Source of the DNA: Tritonibacter scottomollicae
GTDB taxonomy: Bacteria; Pseudomonadota; Alphaproteobacteria; Rhodobacterales; Rhodobacteraceae
NCBI RefSeq assembly: GCF_003003215.1
Contig: NZ_PVUF01000008.1
Span: forward strand, 115,681-179,680
Direction of reading: 5' to 3'
DNA length: 64,000 bases
Shown here: positions 35,262 to 43,851 of the stretch, piece by piece
Layout: every line of letters begins with the position of its first letter
How positions within the stretch are numbered: the first letter of the stretch is position 1
Translations under genes and position numbers: made by a program
Notes under the pieces: model-generated
What the model was told of the DNA's origin: nothing
What the model saw: the letters and a program-made list of their open reading frames with translations, nothing else
Database searches by the model: none

Positions 35262-35948
35262 GTGAAGCTATCCAAGGATATCCATGCCTTTCAGGAGCGG
35301 CTCGGCCATGATTTCGCCGACCCCGAACTGCTGATCCGGGCACTGACCCATCCGTCTGTCTCATCGCCGAACCGGCAGGACAATCAACGGCTGGAGTTTC
35401 TGGGCGACCGGGTGCTGGGTCTGGTGATGGCCACGGCATTGCTGGATCATGACCGGCAGGCAACCGAAGGCCAGCTGGCGCCCCGTTTCAACGCCTTGGT
35501 GCGCAAGGAAGCCTGCGCCGATGTGGCCCGCGAGATCGACATCGGTGCGGTGCTGAAACTGGGCCGTTCCGAGATGCTCTCGGGCGGGCGGCGCAAACAG
35601 GCGCTGCTGGGCGATGCGATGGAGGCGGTGATCGCCGCCGTCTACAAGGACGCGGGCTTTGAGGCAGCACAAGCGGTGATCCTGAGGCTCTGGGGCAAGC
35701 GCGTCGGCACCGTGGACGAAGACGCCCGCGACCCCAAGACCTCGCTGCAGGAATATGTCCAGGCCCGCCGACAGCCGCCCCCCGCCTATGTGCTGGTTGC
35801 GCGCAGCGGGCCCGATCACGAACCCGTCTTTACCATTGCCGCCCGTCTGCAGGACGGCACCGAGGAACAGGCCACCGCCGGATCGAAACGGCTGGCGGAA
35901 CAGGCGGCAGCCAAGGCGCTGCTGACCAAGCTGGAGCAAAAGTCATGA
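35262..35948 (+). CDS. rnc: Ribonuclease III
   Basis: 228 residues. The endonuclease signature [15 protein letters not shown] lies about 37-51, with a second acidic cluster at [16 protein letters not shown]. The C-terminal double-stranded RNA-binding domain (about 155-225) starts at [11 protein letters not shown] and ends [15 protein letters not shown]. It cuts double-stranded RNA in rRNA processing and sRNA-directed decay. The start is GTG at 35262 with GAGGA nine to ten bases upstream. Its stop overlaps the era start by four bases (ATGA). Confidence 0.96.
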   Translation: MKLSKDIHAFQERLGHDFADPELLIRALTHPSVSSPNRQDNQRLEFLGDRVLGLVMATALLDHDRQATEGQLAPRFNALVRKEACADVAREIDIGAVLKLGRSEMLSGGRRKQALLGDAMEAVIAAVYKDAGFEAAQAVILRLWGKRVGTVDEDARDPKTSLQEYVQARRQPPPAYVLVARSGPDHEPVFTIAARLQDGTEEQATAGSKRLAEQAAAKALLTKLEQKS

Positions 35949-36850
35949 GTACACGCGCGGGCTTCATCGCCCTGATCGGCGAGCCCAATGCGGGCAAGTC
36001 CACGCTTCTCAACCGCATGGTGGGGGCCAAGGTCTCCATCGTCACCCACAAGGTGCAGACCACCCGCGCCCGCATCCGGGGCGTGGCCATGGAAGGCGAC
36101 AGCCAGCTGGTGTTTGTCGACACGCCGGGCCTGTTCCAGCCGCGCCGCCGCCTTGACCGCGCCATGGTCGCCGCCGCCTGGGGCGGGGCTGCGGATGCCG
36201 ATGTGATCGTGCTGCTCATCGAGGCCCATCGCGGCGTTACCGAAGGCGTCGAGCGCATCCTGGAGAACCTCGCCGAAGTGGGAGAGGGCCGCCGCGTGGC
36301 GCTGGCGATCAACAAGATCGACCGGGTGCAGTCGGACGTGCTGCTGGGTCTGACCAAGGATCTCAACGACCGCTTTGCCTTTGCCGAGACCTTCATGATC
36401 TCCGCGGAAAAGGGCTATGGCACCGAGGATCTGCGCAAATGGTTGGCCCAGGAAGTCCCCGAAGGACCCTGGCTCTACCCCGAGGATCAGATTGCCGACC
36501 TGCCGCTGCGCATGATCGCTGCCGAGATGACCCGCGAGAAACTGACCCTGCGGCTGCATCAGGAACTGCCTTATCAGCTCACCGTCGAGACCGAGAAATG
36601 GGAAGAGCGCAAGGATGGCTCCGCCCGCATCGACCAGATCGTCTATGTGGTGCGCGACGGTCACAAGGGCATCGTGCTCGGCAAGCGCGGCGAGACCATC
36701 AAGGCGGTGGGGCAGGCCGCCCGCGCCGAGCTGGAGGAATTCCTCGACCGCAAGATCCACCTGTTTCTGCAGATCAAGGTGCGGCCCAACTGGCTCGAGG
36801 AATCCGAGCGCTATTCGGAAATGGGCCTGGAGTTCAAGGACGGCAACTGA
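35945..36850 (+). CDS. era: GTPase Era
   Basis: 301 residues. G1 GEPNAGKST (about 12-20), the switch region with TTRARIRG, G3 DTPG ([10 protein letters not shown]), G4 NKID ([10 protein letters not shown]) and G5 SAEKGYG are all present. The C-terminal KH domain contains [14 protein letters not shown]. Era binds the 3' end of 16S rRNA and assists 30S subunit maturation. It is translationally coupled to rnc, a conserved pair. Confidence 0.97.
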   Translation: MSTRAGFIALIGEPNAGKSTLLNRMVGAKVSIVTHKVQTTRARIRGVAMEGDSQLVFVDTPGLFQPRRRLDRAMVAAAWGGAADADVIVLLIEAHRGVTEGVERILENLAEVGEGRRVALAINKIDRVQSDVLLGLTKDLNDRFAFAETFMISAEKGYGTEDLRKWLAQEVPEGPWLYPEDQIADLPLRMIAAEMTREKLTLRLHQELPYQLTVETEKWEERKDGSARIDQIVYVVRDGHKGIVLGKRGETIKAVGQAARAELEEFLDRKIHLFLQIKVRPNWLEESERYSEMGLEFKDGN

Positions 36851-36873
36851 CCCCGCCCTGACGCAACCTGACT

Positions 36874-36969
36874 GCCGGGCTGCAATCCCGCAGCCCGGCG
36901 CAGGCGCGAAAAGCCTTTCATCTTCTCGAAAATATCCCCGCCGGAGGCTTCTCCCGTTGCCTCCGGCGG
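36874..36969. repeat. Two hairpins and an AAATAT motif downstream of era
   Basis: GCCGGGCTGC (36874-36883) pairs with GCAGCCCGGC (36890-36899). After 30 bases a second perfect hairpin, CCGCCGGAGGC (36938-36948) with GCCTCCGGCGG (36959-36969), overlaps the motif AAATATCCCCGCCGGAGG (36930-36947), nearly identical to 21709-21726. No T run follows, so terminator function is uncertain. Confidence 0.6.
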
Positions 36970-37058
36970 AGCCTCCGCGCCCCTTGCGCCGCGCCGCCAT
37001 CTTTCCCTAAATACGGTCGGAGGCGTCCACGCAGGCCGCCACTGCAGCAGGAGCGCTC

Positions 37059-37388
37059 ATGACCCGCCTCACCGCCCGTTTCTGGGTCGACGCCTATCTG
37101 GCCCGCCTGCGGTTTCAGGACATTCCGGCCTTTGTCACGGCCCATGGCGACGACACCGCCGGTGCGGTGCTGGTCAAGCTCAACACGCTCGACGGGCAGG
37201 CCCGGGTCTATCAGCGATCGTTTGACCTGATGACCGGAGACCGCAAATGGGTCGAACTCACTGCAGGCGAGGATGCCGAAGCCGAAGCCGCTATCGCCAG
37301 GCAGCGCCAGTTCGACAGCGACCTCTGGGTGATCGAGGTGGAGGACCGCGCGGGTCGCCACCTGCTTGATGAACCCGGTCTGGAGTAA
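37059..37388 (+). CDS. DUF1491-family protein
   Basis: 109 residues, soluble. The DUF1491 pattern is visible: LTARFWVDAYLARLR at the start, HGDDTAGAVLVKLNTLDG in the middle, RKWVEL, and DLWVIEVEDRAGRHLL at the end. The family is found mainly in alphaproteobacteria and has no known function. It sits three bases before recO and probably shares its transcript. Confidence 0.88.
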   Translation: MTRLTARFWVDAYLARLRFQDIPAFVTAHGDDTAGAVLVKLNTLDGQARVYQRSFDLMTGDRKWVELTAGEDAEAEAAIARQRQFDSDLWVIEVEDRAGRHLLDEPGLE

Positions 37389-37391
37389 GCA

Positions 37392-38117
37392 ATGGACTGG
37401 CGCGATCAGGGCATTCTGCTGACGGTACGTCGCCACGGCGAATCCTCCGCCCTGATCGAGGTCTTCACGGAACACCACGGCCGCCATGCCGGCCTCGTGC
37501 GCGGGGGCGCCAGCCGTCGCATGGCGCCGATGCTGCAACCGGGCGCACAGCTGGATCTGGCTTGGTCTGCGCGGCTGGAGGATCACCTTGGCACCTTCAA
37601 GGCAGAACCGCTGCGCAGCCGGGCAGCGGCGGCGCTCTCCGGTCGGCTGGCGCTCGCCGGGCTCAACGCGGTCTGCGCTCTGCTGGCCTTTGCCCTGCCG
37701 GACCGGGAACCCCATCCGGGGCTGTACCGTCGCAGCGAGGCGCTGCTGGACCTGCTGGACAATGACGACCTCTGGCCGCTGGCCTATCTGCGCTGGGAAA
37801 TGGCGCTGCTGGAGGAGCTGGGCTACGGGCTCGACCTGTCGGCCTGTGCCGTGACGGGTGCAACCGAGGGGCTGAGTTATGTATCGCCGAAAACCGGCCG
37901 TGCGGTGACTCAGGACGGGGCCGGAGAGTGGGCGGACCGGTTGCTGCAATTGCCGCCGGTGATGCTGGGGCAGGGCGCGGCAGAGGATATCGAAGTCCTC
38001 ACCGGCCTCAGAACCACTGGATTTTTCTTCGAATCAAAACTGGCCCCGGCACTGGGCAACCGGCCCGTGCCCGAGGCGCGAGGGCGGTTTCTCGATGTTT
38101 TGGCGCGGCGGCTCTAG
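37392..38117 (+). CDS. recO: DNA repair protein RecO
   Basis: 241 residues. The N-terminal OB fold begins [20 protein letters not shown] and contains [14 protein letters not shown]; the helical C-terminal part holds [19 protein letters not shown] and a degenerate zinc region ([20 protein letters not shown]) with only one of the four cysteines, as in many alphaproteobacterial RecO. It loads RecA with RecF/RecR in gap repair. rnc-era-(DUF1491)-recO is a familiar order. Confidence 0.94.
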   Translation: MDWRDQGILLTVRRHGESSALIEVFTEHHGRHAGLVRGGASRRMAPMLQPGAQLDLAWSARLEDHLGTFKAEPLRSRAAAALSGRLALAGLNAVCALLAFALPDREPHPGLYRRSEALLDLLDNDDLWPLAYLRWEMALLEELGYGLDLSACAVTGATEGLSYVSPKTGRAVTQDGAGEWADRLLQLPPVMLGQGAAEDIEVLTGLRTTGFFFESKLAPALGNRPVPEARGRFLDVLARRL

Positions 38118-38276
38118 GCGGCACGCGCAGAAAACCGCCGCCTCTTGCGACACTGCGAAGACCCGGCCACCGACGTCACACGCATGATACATCTTGAGGG
38201 GAAGAACGCCCTTGCGGTTCGGCCCGTGCAGAAGGGGTCGTATCCCAGCCAATTTGACAGCGAGGAGCGCACTAAA

Positions 38277-40160
38277 ATGGTTGATAAGACCCTCATCGAT
38301 CTTTCTTGGGACGACTTTGACGAGTATCGCGATCCCCGTCCCGATGAAAACCAGTTCGACGCCGTGGTCGAACGCGCGGTGTCGCGTCGCGGGTTCCTTG
38401 GCGGTGCGCTGGCGTTTGGCTCCGGCGCGGCGGTTTTCGGCACCGGGCTGATGTCCTCCACCACCGCATCGCGCGCCGCCGGTGGCGCCACATTCGCGTT
38501 TGACCCCATCGGCATTGCCACCGACCACGCCGTGCATGTGCCCGCCGGCTACAAGAGCCAGGTTCTGGTGCGCTGGGGCGATGCGCTCTGGTCCGAAGCC
38601 GAGGGCGCCTATTCCGCTGAGGACGGCGTTTCGGTCGAGATGTCCGACAAGGTCTTTGGCGAGAACACCGACGGCATGGAGCTGTTCGAGATCGAGGGCC
38701 GCGAGGTCATCGCGGTGAACTCTGAGTATGTGAACCCGAAGATCAACCTGCCCGCCGCCTCTGATGGGGTGCCGCAGACTGCCGACGAGGTGACCCTGCT
38801 GAAAAACCTGCAGGGCGTCACCGTGATGGAAATCGCCAAGGGCAAAAGTGGCTACGCCGTGGTGAAAGACAGCCCGTTGAACCGCCGCATCACCCATGAG
38901 ACCGAGATGACCCTCGCAGGTCCGCTGGCCGGTCACGATCTGGTCAAGACCAAGGCCGATCCAGAAGGGCGCACCGTCAAGGGCACCATGAACAACTGCG
39001 GCTCCGGCAAGACGCTCTGGGGCACCTATCTGACCTGCGAAGAGAACTTCAACGGCTATTTCGGTGCCACCGGCGAGATGCCCGAGGGGGAGGGCTACAT
39101 CCGCTACGGCATCGGCGGCGCGGGCCGCTACGCCTATGAGAAATTCGATGAGCGTTATGATCTGTCGAAAGAGCCGAACGAGCCGCATCGCCACGGCTTC
39201 ATCACCGAGATCAACCCGGCGGATGCGACCTCTACCCCGGTGAAGCGCACAGCCCTGGGCCGGTTCAAGCATGAAAACGCCGAGATGGTGCACGCCGCCG
39301 ATGGCCATATCGTGGTCTATATGGGCGATGATGAGCGCGGTGAGTACCTCTATAAATACGTCTCCGCCAACACCTGGGCCGAAGGGGAGGCCACCGATGA
39401 TCTGCTGGACGACGGCATGCTTTATGTGGCGAAGTTCAACGACGACATGACCGGCGTATGGCTCGCCCTGACGCCCGAGACCACCGGCATGGACGCGGCA
39501 GAGATCCTCTGCTTCACCCGTATGGCGGCCTCTGCCGTGGGTGGCACCACCATGGACCGCCCCGAGTGGGTGGCCTGCAACCCGCTGAAGGCGGAAGGCT
39601 ACTGCGCGCTGACCAACAACAAGAACCGTGGCGTGAAACCCAATGCTGGTGGCGACGACACCTCGGTCAACGCGCCGAACCCGCGTGAGACCAACAACTA
39701 TGGTCAAATCGTGCGCTGGACCCCGGCGGACGACAATCACGCCGGTGATGCCTTCACCTGGGATCTCTACGTGATGGCGGGCAACCCGACGGTCTACAAC
39801 AACGCCTATGCCGGGTCTGAGAACGTCAACCCGGGCAACATGTTCAACTCGCCCGACGGCATGGCCTTCTCCTCCGACGGGATGCTGTGGATCCAGACCG
39901 ATGGCGACGACAGCAATGAGGGTGAATTTGCCGGTCAGGGCAACAACCAGATGCTGGTCGGCGACCCGGAATCGGGTGAGATCGCCCGCTTCATGACCGT
40001 GCCGAACGGCGCCGAGGTCACCGGCCTGTGCTGGTCGCTGGACAAGACAGTCGCCTTCGTCGGCGTGCAGCATCCGGGTGGCGCATGGCCCGATGGCAAC
40101 GGCAAGCCACGCTCTGCCGTGGTCACCGTCTGGCGCGAAGACGGCGCCGCTTTCGGCTAA
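38277..40160 (+). CDS. phoX: PhoX-type alkaline phosphatase, Tat-exported
   Basis: 627 residues. A twin-arginine signal lies at about 36-60 (SRRGFLGGALAFGSG), so the protein is folded with its cofactor before export. The PhoX (DUF839) domain contains the characteristic NNCGSGKTLWGTYLTCEENF, NHPHG-like RHGFITEINP, and GVQHPGG near the C-terminus. PhoX enzymes use iron and calcium to release phosphate from organic phosphate esters in the periplasm, a marine adaptation to low phosphate. ATG 38277 is chosen because AGGAG lies nine bases before it. I see no convincing Pho box upstream. Confidence 0.93.
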   Translation: MVDKTLIDLSWDDFDEYRDPRPDENQFDAVVERAVSRRGFLGGALAFGSGAAVFGTGLMSSTTASRAAGGATFAFDPIGIATDHAVHVPAGYKSQVLVRWGDALWSEAEGAYSAEDGVSVEMSDKVFGENTDGMELFEIEGREVIAVNSEYVNPKINLPAASDGVPQTADEVTLLKNLQGVTVMEIAKGKSGYAVVKDSPLNRRITHETEMTLAGPLAGHDLVKTKADPEGRTVKGTMNNCGSGKTLWGTYLTCEENFNGYFGATGEMPEGEGYIRYGIGGAGRYAYEKFDERYDLSKEPNEPHRHGFITEINPADATSTPVKRTALGRFKHENAEMVHAADGHIVVYMGDDERGEYLYKYVSANTWAEGEATDDLLDDGMLYVAKFNDDMTGVWLALTPETTGMDAAEILCFTRMAASAVGGTTMDRPEWVACNPLKAEGYCALTNNKNRGVKPNAGGDDTSVNAPNPRETNNYGQIVRWTPADDNHAGDAFTWDLYVMAGNPTVYNNAYAGSENVNPGNMFNSPDGMAFSSDGMLWIQTDGDDSNEGEFAGQGNNQMLVGDPESGEIARFMTVPNGAEVTGLCWSLDKTVAFVGVQHPGGAWPDGNGKPRSAVVTVWREDGAAFG

Positions 40161-40182
40161 GTCATAGGCCGAAGATCTGTGG

Positions 40183-40212
40183 AAAGCCCTCTCCGAACGG
40201 AGGGGGCTTTTT
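40183..40212 (+). terminator. Intrinsic terminator after phoX
   Basis: AGCCCTCTCC (40185-40194) pairs with GGAGGGGGCT (40199-40208), one T-G wobble, over a GAAC loop, followed by five T. It is 25 bases after the phoX stop. Confidence 0.87.
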
Positions 40213-40400
40213 GCCGTGCAGTTGTTGCCGTTGCACCGGGCGCAATGTTCGGAATGTGTTTGGAATGTTTAACGAAAACAAAATGATAAGTCGCGCATAC
40301 TGCCCTATTGTTTCGCGCGCGAAACATTGGGTCAGAAGGGCTGTCTTATCGCCTGGGCGCTGTCCTGTGATGCGCGTGGACAGCGCCCGTAACGGTGCTC

Positions 40401-41768
40401 CTAGCTGGGCACCTGCCCGGTGATCATGTCCCGCACCCGCAGGGCGTAGCGGTCTGTCATGCCGGAGACAAAATCGGTCAGCGCATGGGCCGCGGTATAG
40501 TCGTCCTCGATACCGCGCAGATCCAGATCCACGGCGCGTACCAGTTGTGTCCAGTAGCCATGCTCCTGCAGCAGCTGCTCCGCGTCCCAGTTGCAGTCCT
40601 TCAAGGCGATGAACAGGTCATGGAACTCGTCAAGGATGGTGAACAGCACCTTGCGTCCCACCACCTCCAACTCGGTTTTGCGCTGGGCGGTGAAGATGCG
40701 GGCGTTGGAGATCTCCTTGAGACGTTTGAAGGCGGAGGCCTTTGAGGAAACTTCCATCAGCCCGTCATTGAACGTGCCCGCCATGATGTCATCGTAGTGG
40801 TCGAGGAACGCCGTCACCGCACTGTCGATGGCAGCGCCGATGGCCATGGCACGCAGCATCCCTGTGCGGTCGCTGAGCGTCATGCCGGGATCGGGTGCGC
40901 GGTTGGGCTTGCCGGTGATCTCTTCGAGAATCTCCGACACAACGGCGCTGTCGAGGTCGCCCACGGTAGCGGCATCCTCGAGGTCCAGAATGCGGTAGCA
41001 GATGTCATCCGCCGCCTCGACGAGGAAGGCCAACGGATGGCGGCGCCACCAGCGATGTCCTGCGGCCGTGCGCTCCTCGGGCAGGCCAAGGGCGGTGGCG
41101 GCTTCGGCAAAGAGGTCTTCGTCGCTTGCGAAGGTACCGAATTTCTTCAGGCCAACGTAAGAGTGCCCTGCGTCTGCTGCTGAGGCGGCGGTGCAGGGGT
41201 ATTTGGCAAATGCACCAAGGGTGGCATAGGACAGGCGCATGCCGCCCTCGCGCCGCGCCATCTCCAGCCGGGACACGATGCGAAAGCCCTGTGCGTTGCC
41301 TTCAAAGGCGGTAAACTCGGCACGACGTTCCGGGGGGATCCCTCCGGCGATGCCGCTGCGCTTGCCCGCGTCGGCGGCAAACTTCTGGGCAAACCATGCG
41401 CCGATGCTCGCCTCGCCGGAGTGACCAAACGGCGGGTTTCCGATATCATGCACCAGACAACCGGCCTGCACGGTGCCTGCGATCACATGCTGCAGCCCCT
41501 CCTGCAGGCGCCCGTCCTTGACCAGCGCTTGCCCGACCTGGATTCCCAGCGACCGGCCTACCGAGGAGGTCTCCATCGAGTGGATCATTCGATGGTGCAC
41601 ATGATCGTGGTCATAGAGCGGGTGAACTTGCGTCTTCTGCGCGAGGCGGCGGAACGGTTCCGAGAACAGGATGCGGTCGTAGTCCTGCAGATAGGCCGGG
41701 CGATCCGGTTTGTCGGCGTAGTCGGGGCGGCACAGGCGTCCCGGGTTCAGCAGCTGGGTCCAGTCCAT
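40401..41768 (-). CDS. dgt: dNTP triphosphohydrolase (dGTPase-like, HD domain)
   Basis: 455 residues. The N-terminal block DYDRILFSEPFRRLAQKTQV and HHRMIHSMETSSVGRSLG, then the HD metal site LVHDIGNPPFGHSGE, and later EAADDICYRILDLEDA are typical of dGTP triphosphohydrolases. These hexameric enzymes cleave dNTPs to nucleosides and triphosphate. The protein is of the longer type found in alphaproteobacteria. It is convergent with phoX and preceded on its own strand by the intergenic repeat copy C. Confidence 0.92.
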   Translation of the reverse strand: MDWTQLLNPGRLCRPDYADKPDRPAYLQDYDRILFSEPFRRLAQKTQVHPLYDHDHVHHRMIHSMETSSVGRSLGIQVGQALVKDGRLQEGLQHVIAGTVQAGCLVHDIGNPPFGHSGEASIGAWFAQKFAADAGKRSGIAGGIPPERRAEFTAFEGNAQGFRIVSRLEMARREGGMRLSYATLGAFAKYPCTAASAADAGHSYVGLKKFGTFASDEDLFAEAATALGLPEERTAAGHRWWRRHPLAFLVEAADDICYRILDLEDAATVGDLDSAVVSEILEEITGKPNRAPDPGMTLSDRTGMLRAMAIGAAIDSAVTAFLDHYDDIMAGTFNDGLMEVSSKASAFKRLKEISNARIFTAQRKTELEVVGRKVLFTILDEFHDLFIALKDCNWDAEQLLQEHGYWTQLVRAVDLDLRGIEDDYTAAHALTDFVSGMTDRYALRVRDMITGQVPS

Positions 41769-41915
41769 CGGGTGCTCTCTCCTGTGCCAGTTGGTGGGCT
41801 TTGGCCTAAAAAGCCTCTCGGCTCCGGAATTGCAACCTGTCCGTATGGTGTCGTCGCAAGGTGGTGCTCCCGCCCGCCATGCTCACCCGACCTTTCGGTC
41901 GGCTGCCACATGGCA

Positions 41916-41984
41916 GTTGGGCCGGGCGGGGGCCGCGCCGAAGGCGCGGCCCCCGCCCCCGCGCGATGCGCGGAGCGCAGCGCA
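41916..41984. repeat. Dispersed double-hairpin element, copy C (diverged)
   Basis: GTTGGGCC (41916-41923) again leads into a perfect 16-base-pair hairpin (arms 41924-41939 and 41943-41958, GAA loop as in copy A). The second hairpin is weaker: GCG-A-TGCGC, GGA loop, GCGCA-G-CGC. The long stem sequence differs from copies A and B, but pairing is complete. The element lies between the CDF gene end and the dgt start. Confidence 0.7.
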
Positions 41985-42007
41985 AACCCTCCTGCAGGGG
42001 TAGGCTG

Positions 42008-42931
42008 TCAGCGGGGGGCAGGGGGCGTCGGTTCCAGCCCGCTGTCTTCCAGCTTGTGGTCGGGCTCCACATGGATGGTGACATGCACACCGGGCAAGGT
42101 GGCCTCGATCTCGTGTTCCAGCCGGTCACAGATGTCATGGCTCTGCGCCACCGTCATTGCGCCGTCGACGACCATGTGGAACTCCACAAAAATCGCCTTA
42201 CCCGCGCGGCGGGTCTTGATGTCGTGGATCTGCAGTGCGCCGCCGCCAGAGCCGAGGATTACAGCACGGATCTTGTCCTGTTCCTCGTCAGATGCGGCCT
42301 TGTCCATCAGACCGTCCACGGAGTCGGAGACCACATGCAGCCCCTCGCGCAGGATGTTCACCGCAACAAGCAGCGCCAGGATCGGATCCAGAACCGTCCA
42401 GCCGGTGACCAGCACCAGTATCAGCCCGCCCATCACCCCGGCCGAAGTCCAGACGTCGCTCATCAGGTGGCGTCCGCCGGCCTCGAAGGCGGGTGATTTC
42501 AGGCGTAGACCTGAGCGCAGCAAGATCTGCGCCCAGAGGAGGTTGATCGCGAGAGCAGCCGCATTGACGACCAGGGCGACGGGCGTCAGGTTTGCCATGG
42601 CGCCCGAGGTCAACGCAGAGATCGCCTGATGGACGATCAGTGCGGCGGCGAGAATGATCATAATGCCTTCGATCACCGCAGAGAAGTATTCGGCCTTGTG
42701 ATGTCCGAACGGATGGCCGTCGTCCGCCGGGCGTTCGGCGTAGCGGATGGCGAACCACGCCAACACTGCGGCCGAAACGTTCACCAGGCTTTCCATCGCG
42801 TCGGAGAACAGGGCGACGGAGTCGGTCAGTGCCCAGGCGCCGAGCTTTAGCGCCAGGACCAGCAGCGACACGACAATTGTGCCACCGGCGATCTGACTGG
42901 CTGAAAGGCGAGTGCTGAGATCCAGTGACAT
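42008..42931 (-). CDS. Cation diffusion facilitator (CDF) metal exporter
   Basis: 307 residues with six membrane helices (about 10-210) and a cytoplasmic C-terminal domain (about 215-295) containing HDIKTRRAGKAIFVEFHMVV and AQSHDICDRLEHEI. The first metal-site helix reads FSDAMESLVN, where E. coli FieF has DSLVD, so the second ligand position is Ser with an adjacent Glu. The HPFGHHKAEYFSA loop is conserved. It exports a divalent metal (zinc, iron, manganese or similar); the variant motif prevents a firm assignment. It lies four bases downstream of the TauE-type gene on the same strand. Confidence 0.9.
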   Translation of the reverse strand: MSLDLSTRLSASQIAGGTIVVSLLVLALKLGAWALTDSVALFSDAMESLVNVSAAVLAWFAIRYAERPADDGHPFGHHKAEYFSAVIEGIMIILAAALIVHQAISALTSGAMANLTPVALVVNAAALAINLLWAQILLRSGLRLKSPAFEAGGRHLMSDVWTSAGVMGGLILVLVTGWTVLDPILALLVAVNILREGLHVVSDSVDGLMDKAASDEEQDKIRAVILGSGGGALQIHDIKTRRAGKAIFVEFHMVVDGAMTVAQSHDICDRLEHEIEATLPGVHVTIHVEPDHKLEDSGLEPTPPAPR

Positions 42932-42935
42932 CGGC

Positions 42936-43715
42936 TCAGCCCACCAGCGCGCGGCGCATGAGGTTCAGCCCCGCGATCAGCAGCACAAACAGGGTCGCCC
43001 GGCGAAAGGTCTTCTGGTCGATCTTGTCCTGCAATCGTCCACCCAGCCACATGCCAAACAGTGCCGGCAGGATCATCAGGACCGAGAATGGCAGCGTTTC
43101 ACTGCGCATCACACCGGAGCCGACATGTGCAAAAAACAGCACCACCGCGCCCAGCCCGTAGATCACCCCCTGGATGCGCATCTGTTCGCGTTTTTCAGTC
43201 CCAAGTGCGGTCAGATAGGCCACCGTGGGCGGCCCCCAGATGCCGGAAAAGCCGCCGATGAAGCCTGCAAAGGCACCGATGCCGACTTCCATCCGGCGCG
43301 AGGGGGCGTGCAACACCAGATGCTTGCCCATCAGCTGGGTCACGGCAAAGAGTGTGATCGGCCCGCCGATGATCAGGAGCATCACCTGCGCCGGCAAGAC
43401 CCGCACCAGCTGCGCGCTCAACATGAGGAAGACGCCTCCCACCAGCAGGAAAGCGCGAAAGCGCTTCATCGACTGCCAGGCCGCGCGAGGGCCCTGCCGC
43501 ATTGCCTGAAACCCGTTGGTCACCAGCGTCGGCAGGATCAGCCCGGCCAATGCCAGATCCGGTGCCATGATCGAGCTCAGTCCCGAGACCATGATCATCG
43601 GCATGGCAAAGCCGACAATGCCCTTGATGGTGCCTGCGACTAGCGCCACGGCAAAGGCCAGCACGAATCCGGCCGGCGCGAGAAAGGGAAAAAGATCCAT
43701 CATAAACTTGCGCAT
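42936..43715 (-). CDS. TauE/SafE-family putative anion exporter
   Basis: 259 residues with about eight membrane helices in two halves. Features: TIKGIVGFAMPMIMVSGLSS near the start and GAFAGFIGGFSGIWGPPTV in the second half, the repeated G-x-G-x-P type motif of the family. TauE/SafE proteins export sulfite, sulfoacetate and related organosulfur anions; the substrate here is unknown. In-frame ATGs at residues 1, 5 and 6 are possible. It heads a two-gene unit with the CDF exporter. Confidence 0.9.
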   Translation of the reverse strand: MRKFMMDLFPFLAPAGFVLAFAVALVAGTIKGIVGFAMPMIMVSGLSSIMAPDLALAGLILPTLVTNGFQAMRQGPRAAWQSMKRFRAFLLVGGVFLMLSAQLVRVLPAQVMLLIIGGPITLFAVTQLMGKHLVLHAPSRRMEVGIGAFAGFIGGFSGIWGPPTVAYLTALGTEKREQMRIQGVIYGLGAVVLFFAHVGSGVMRSETLPFSVLMILPALFGMWLGGRLQDKIDQKTFRRATLFVLLIAGLNLMRRALVG

Positions 43716-43851
43716 AGCACATCCGGAGGGCGCTGCACTGCAAAAACGAAAGGGTAATTAATGAATGAATGGTGGATCATTTCGGATTTATTGTTGCGCT
43801 GCGCCTGCAAAGTAGCCTATCACCGAGCCAGACCTGAAGAGGATGTGACCG

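Noticed and set aside
38118..38276. Pho box upstream of phoX
   Set aside because: GACGTCAC and nearby sequences do not form two CTGTCAT-like direct repeats at 11-base spacing, so no PhoB site can be claimed.
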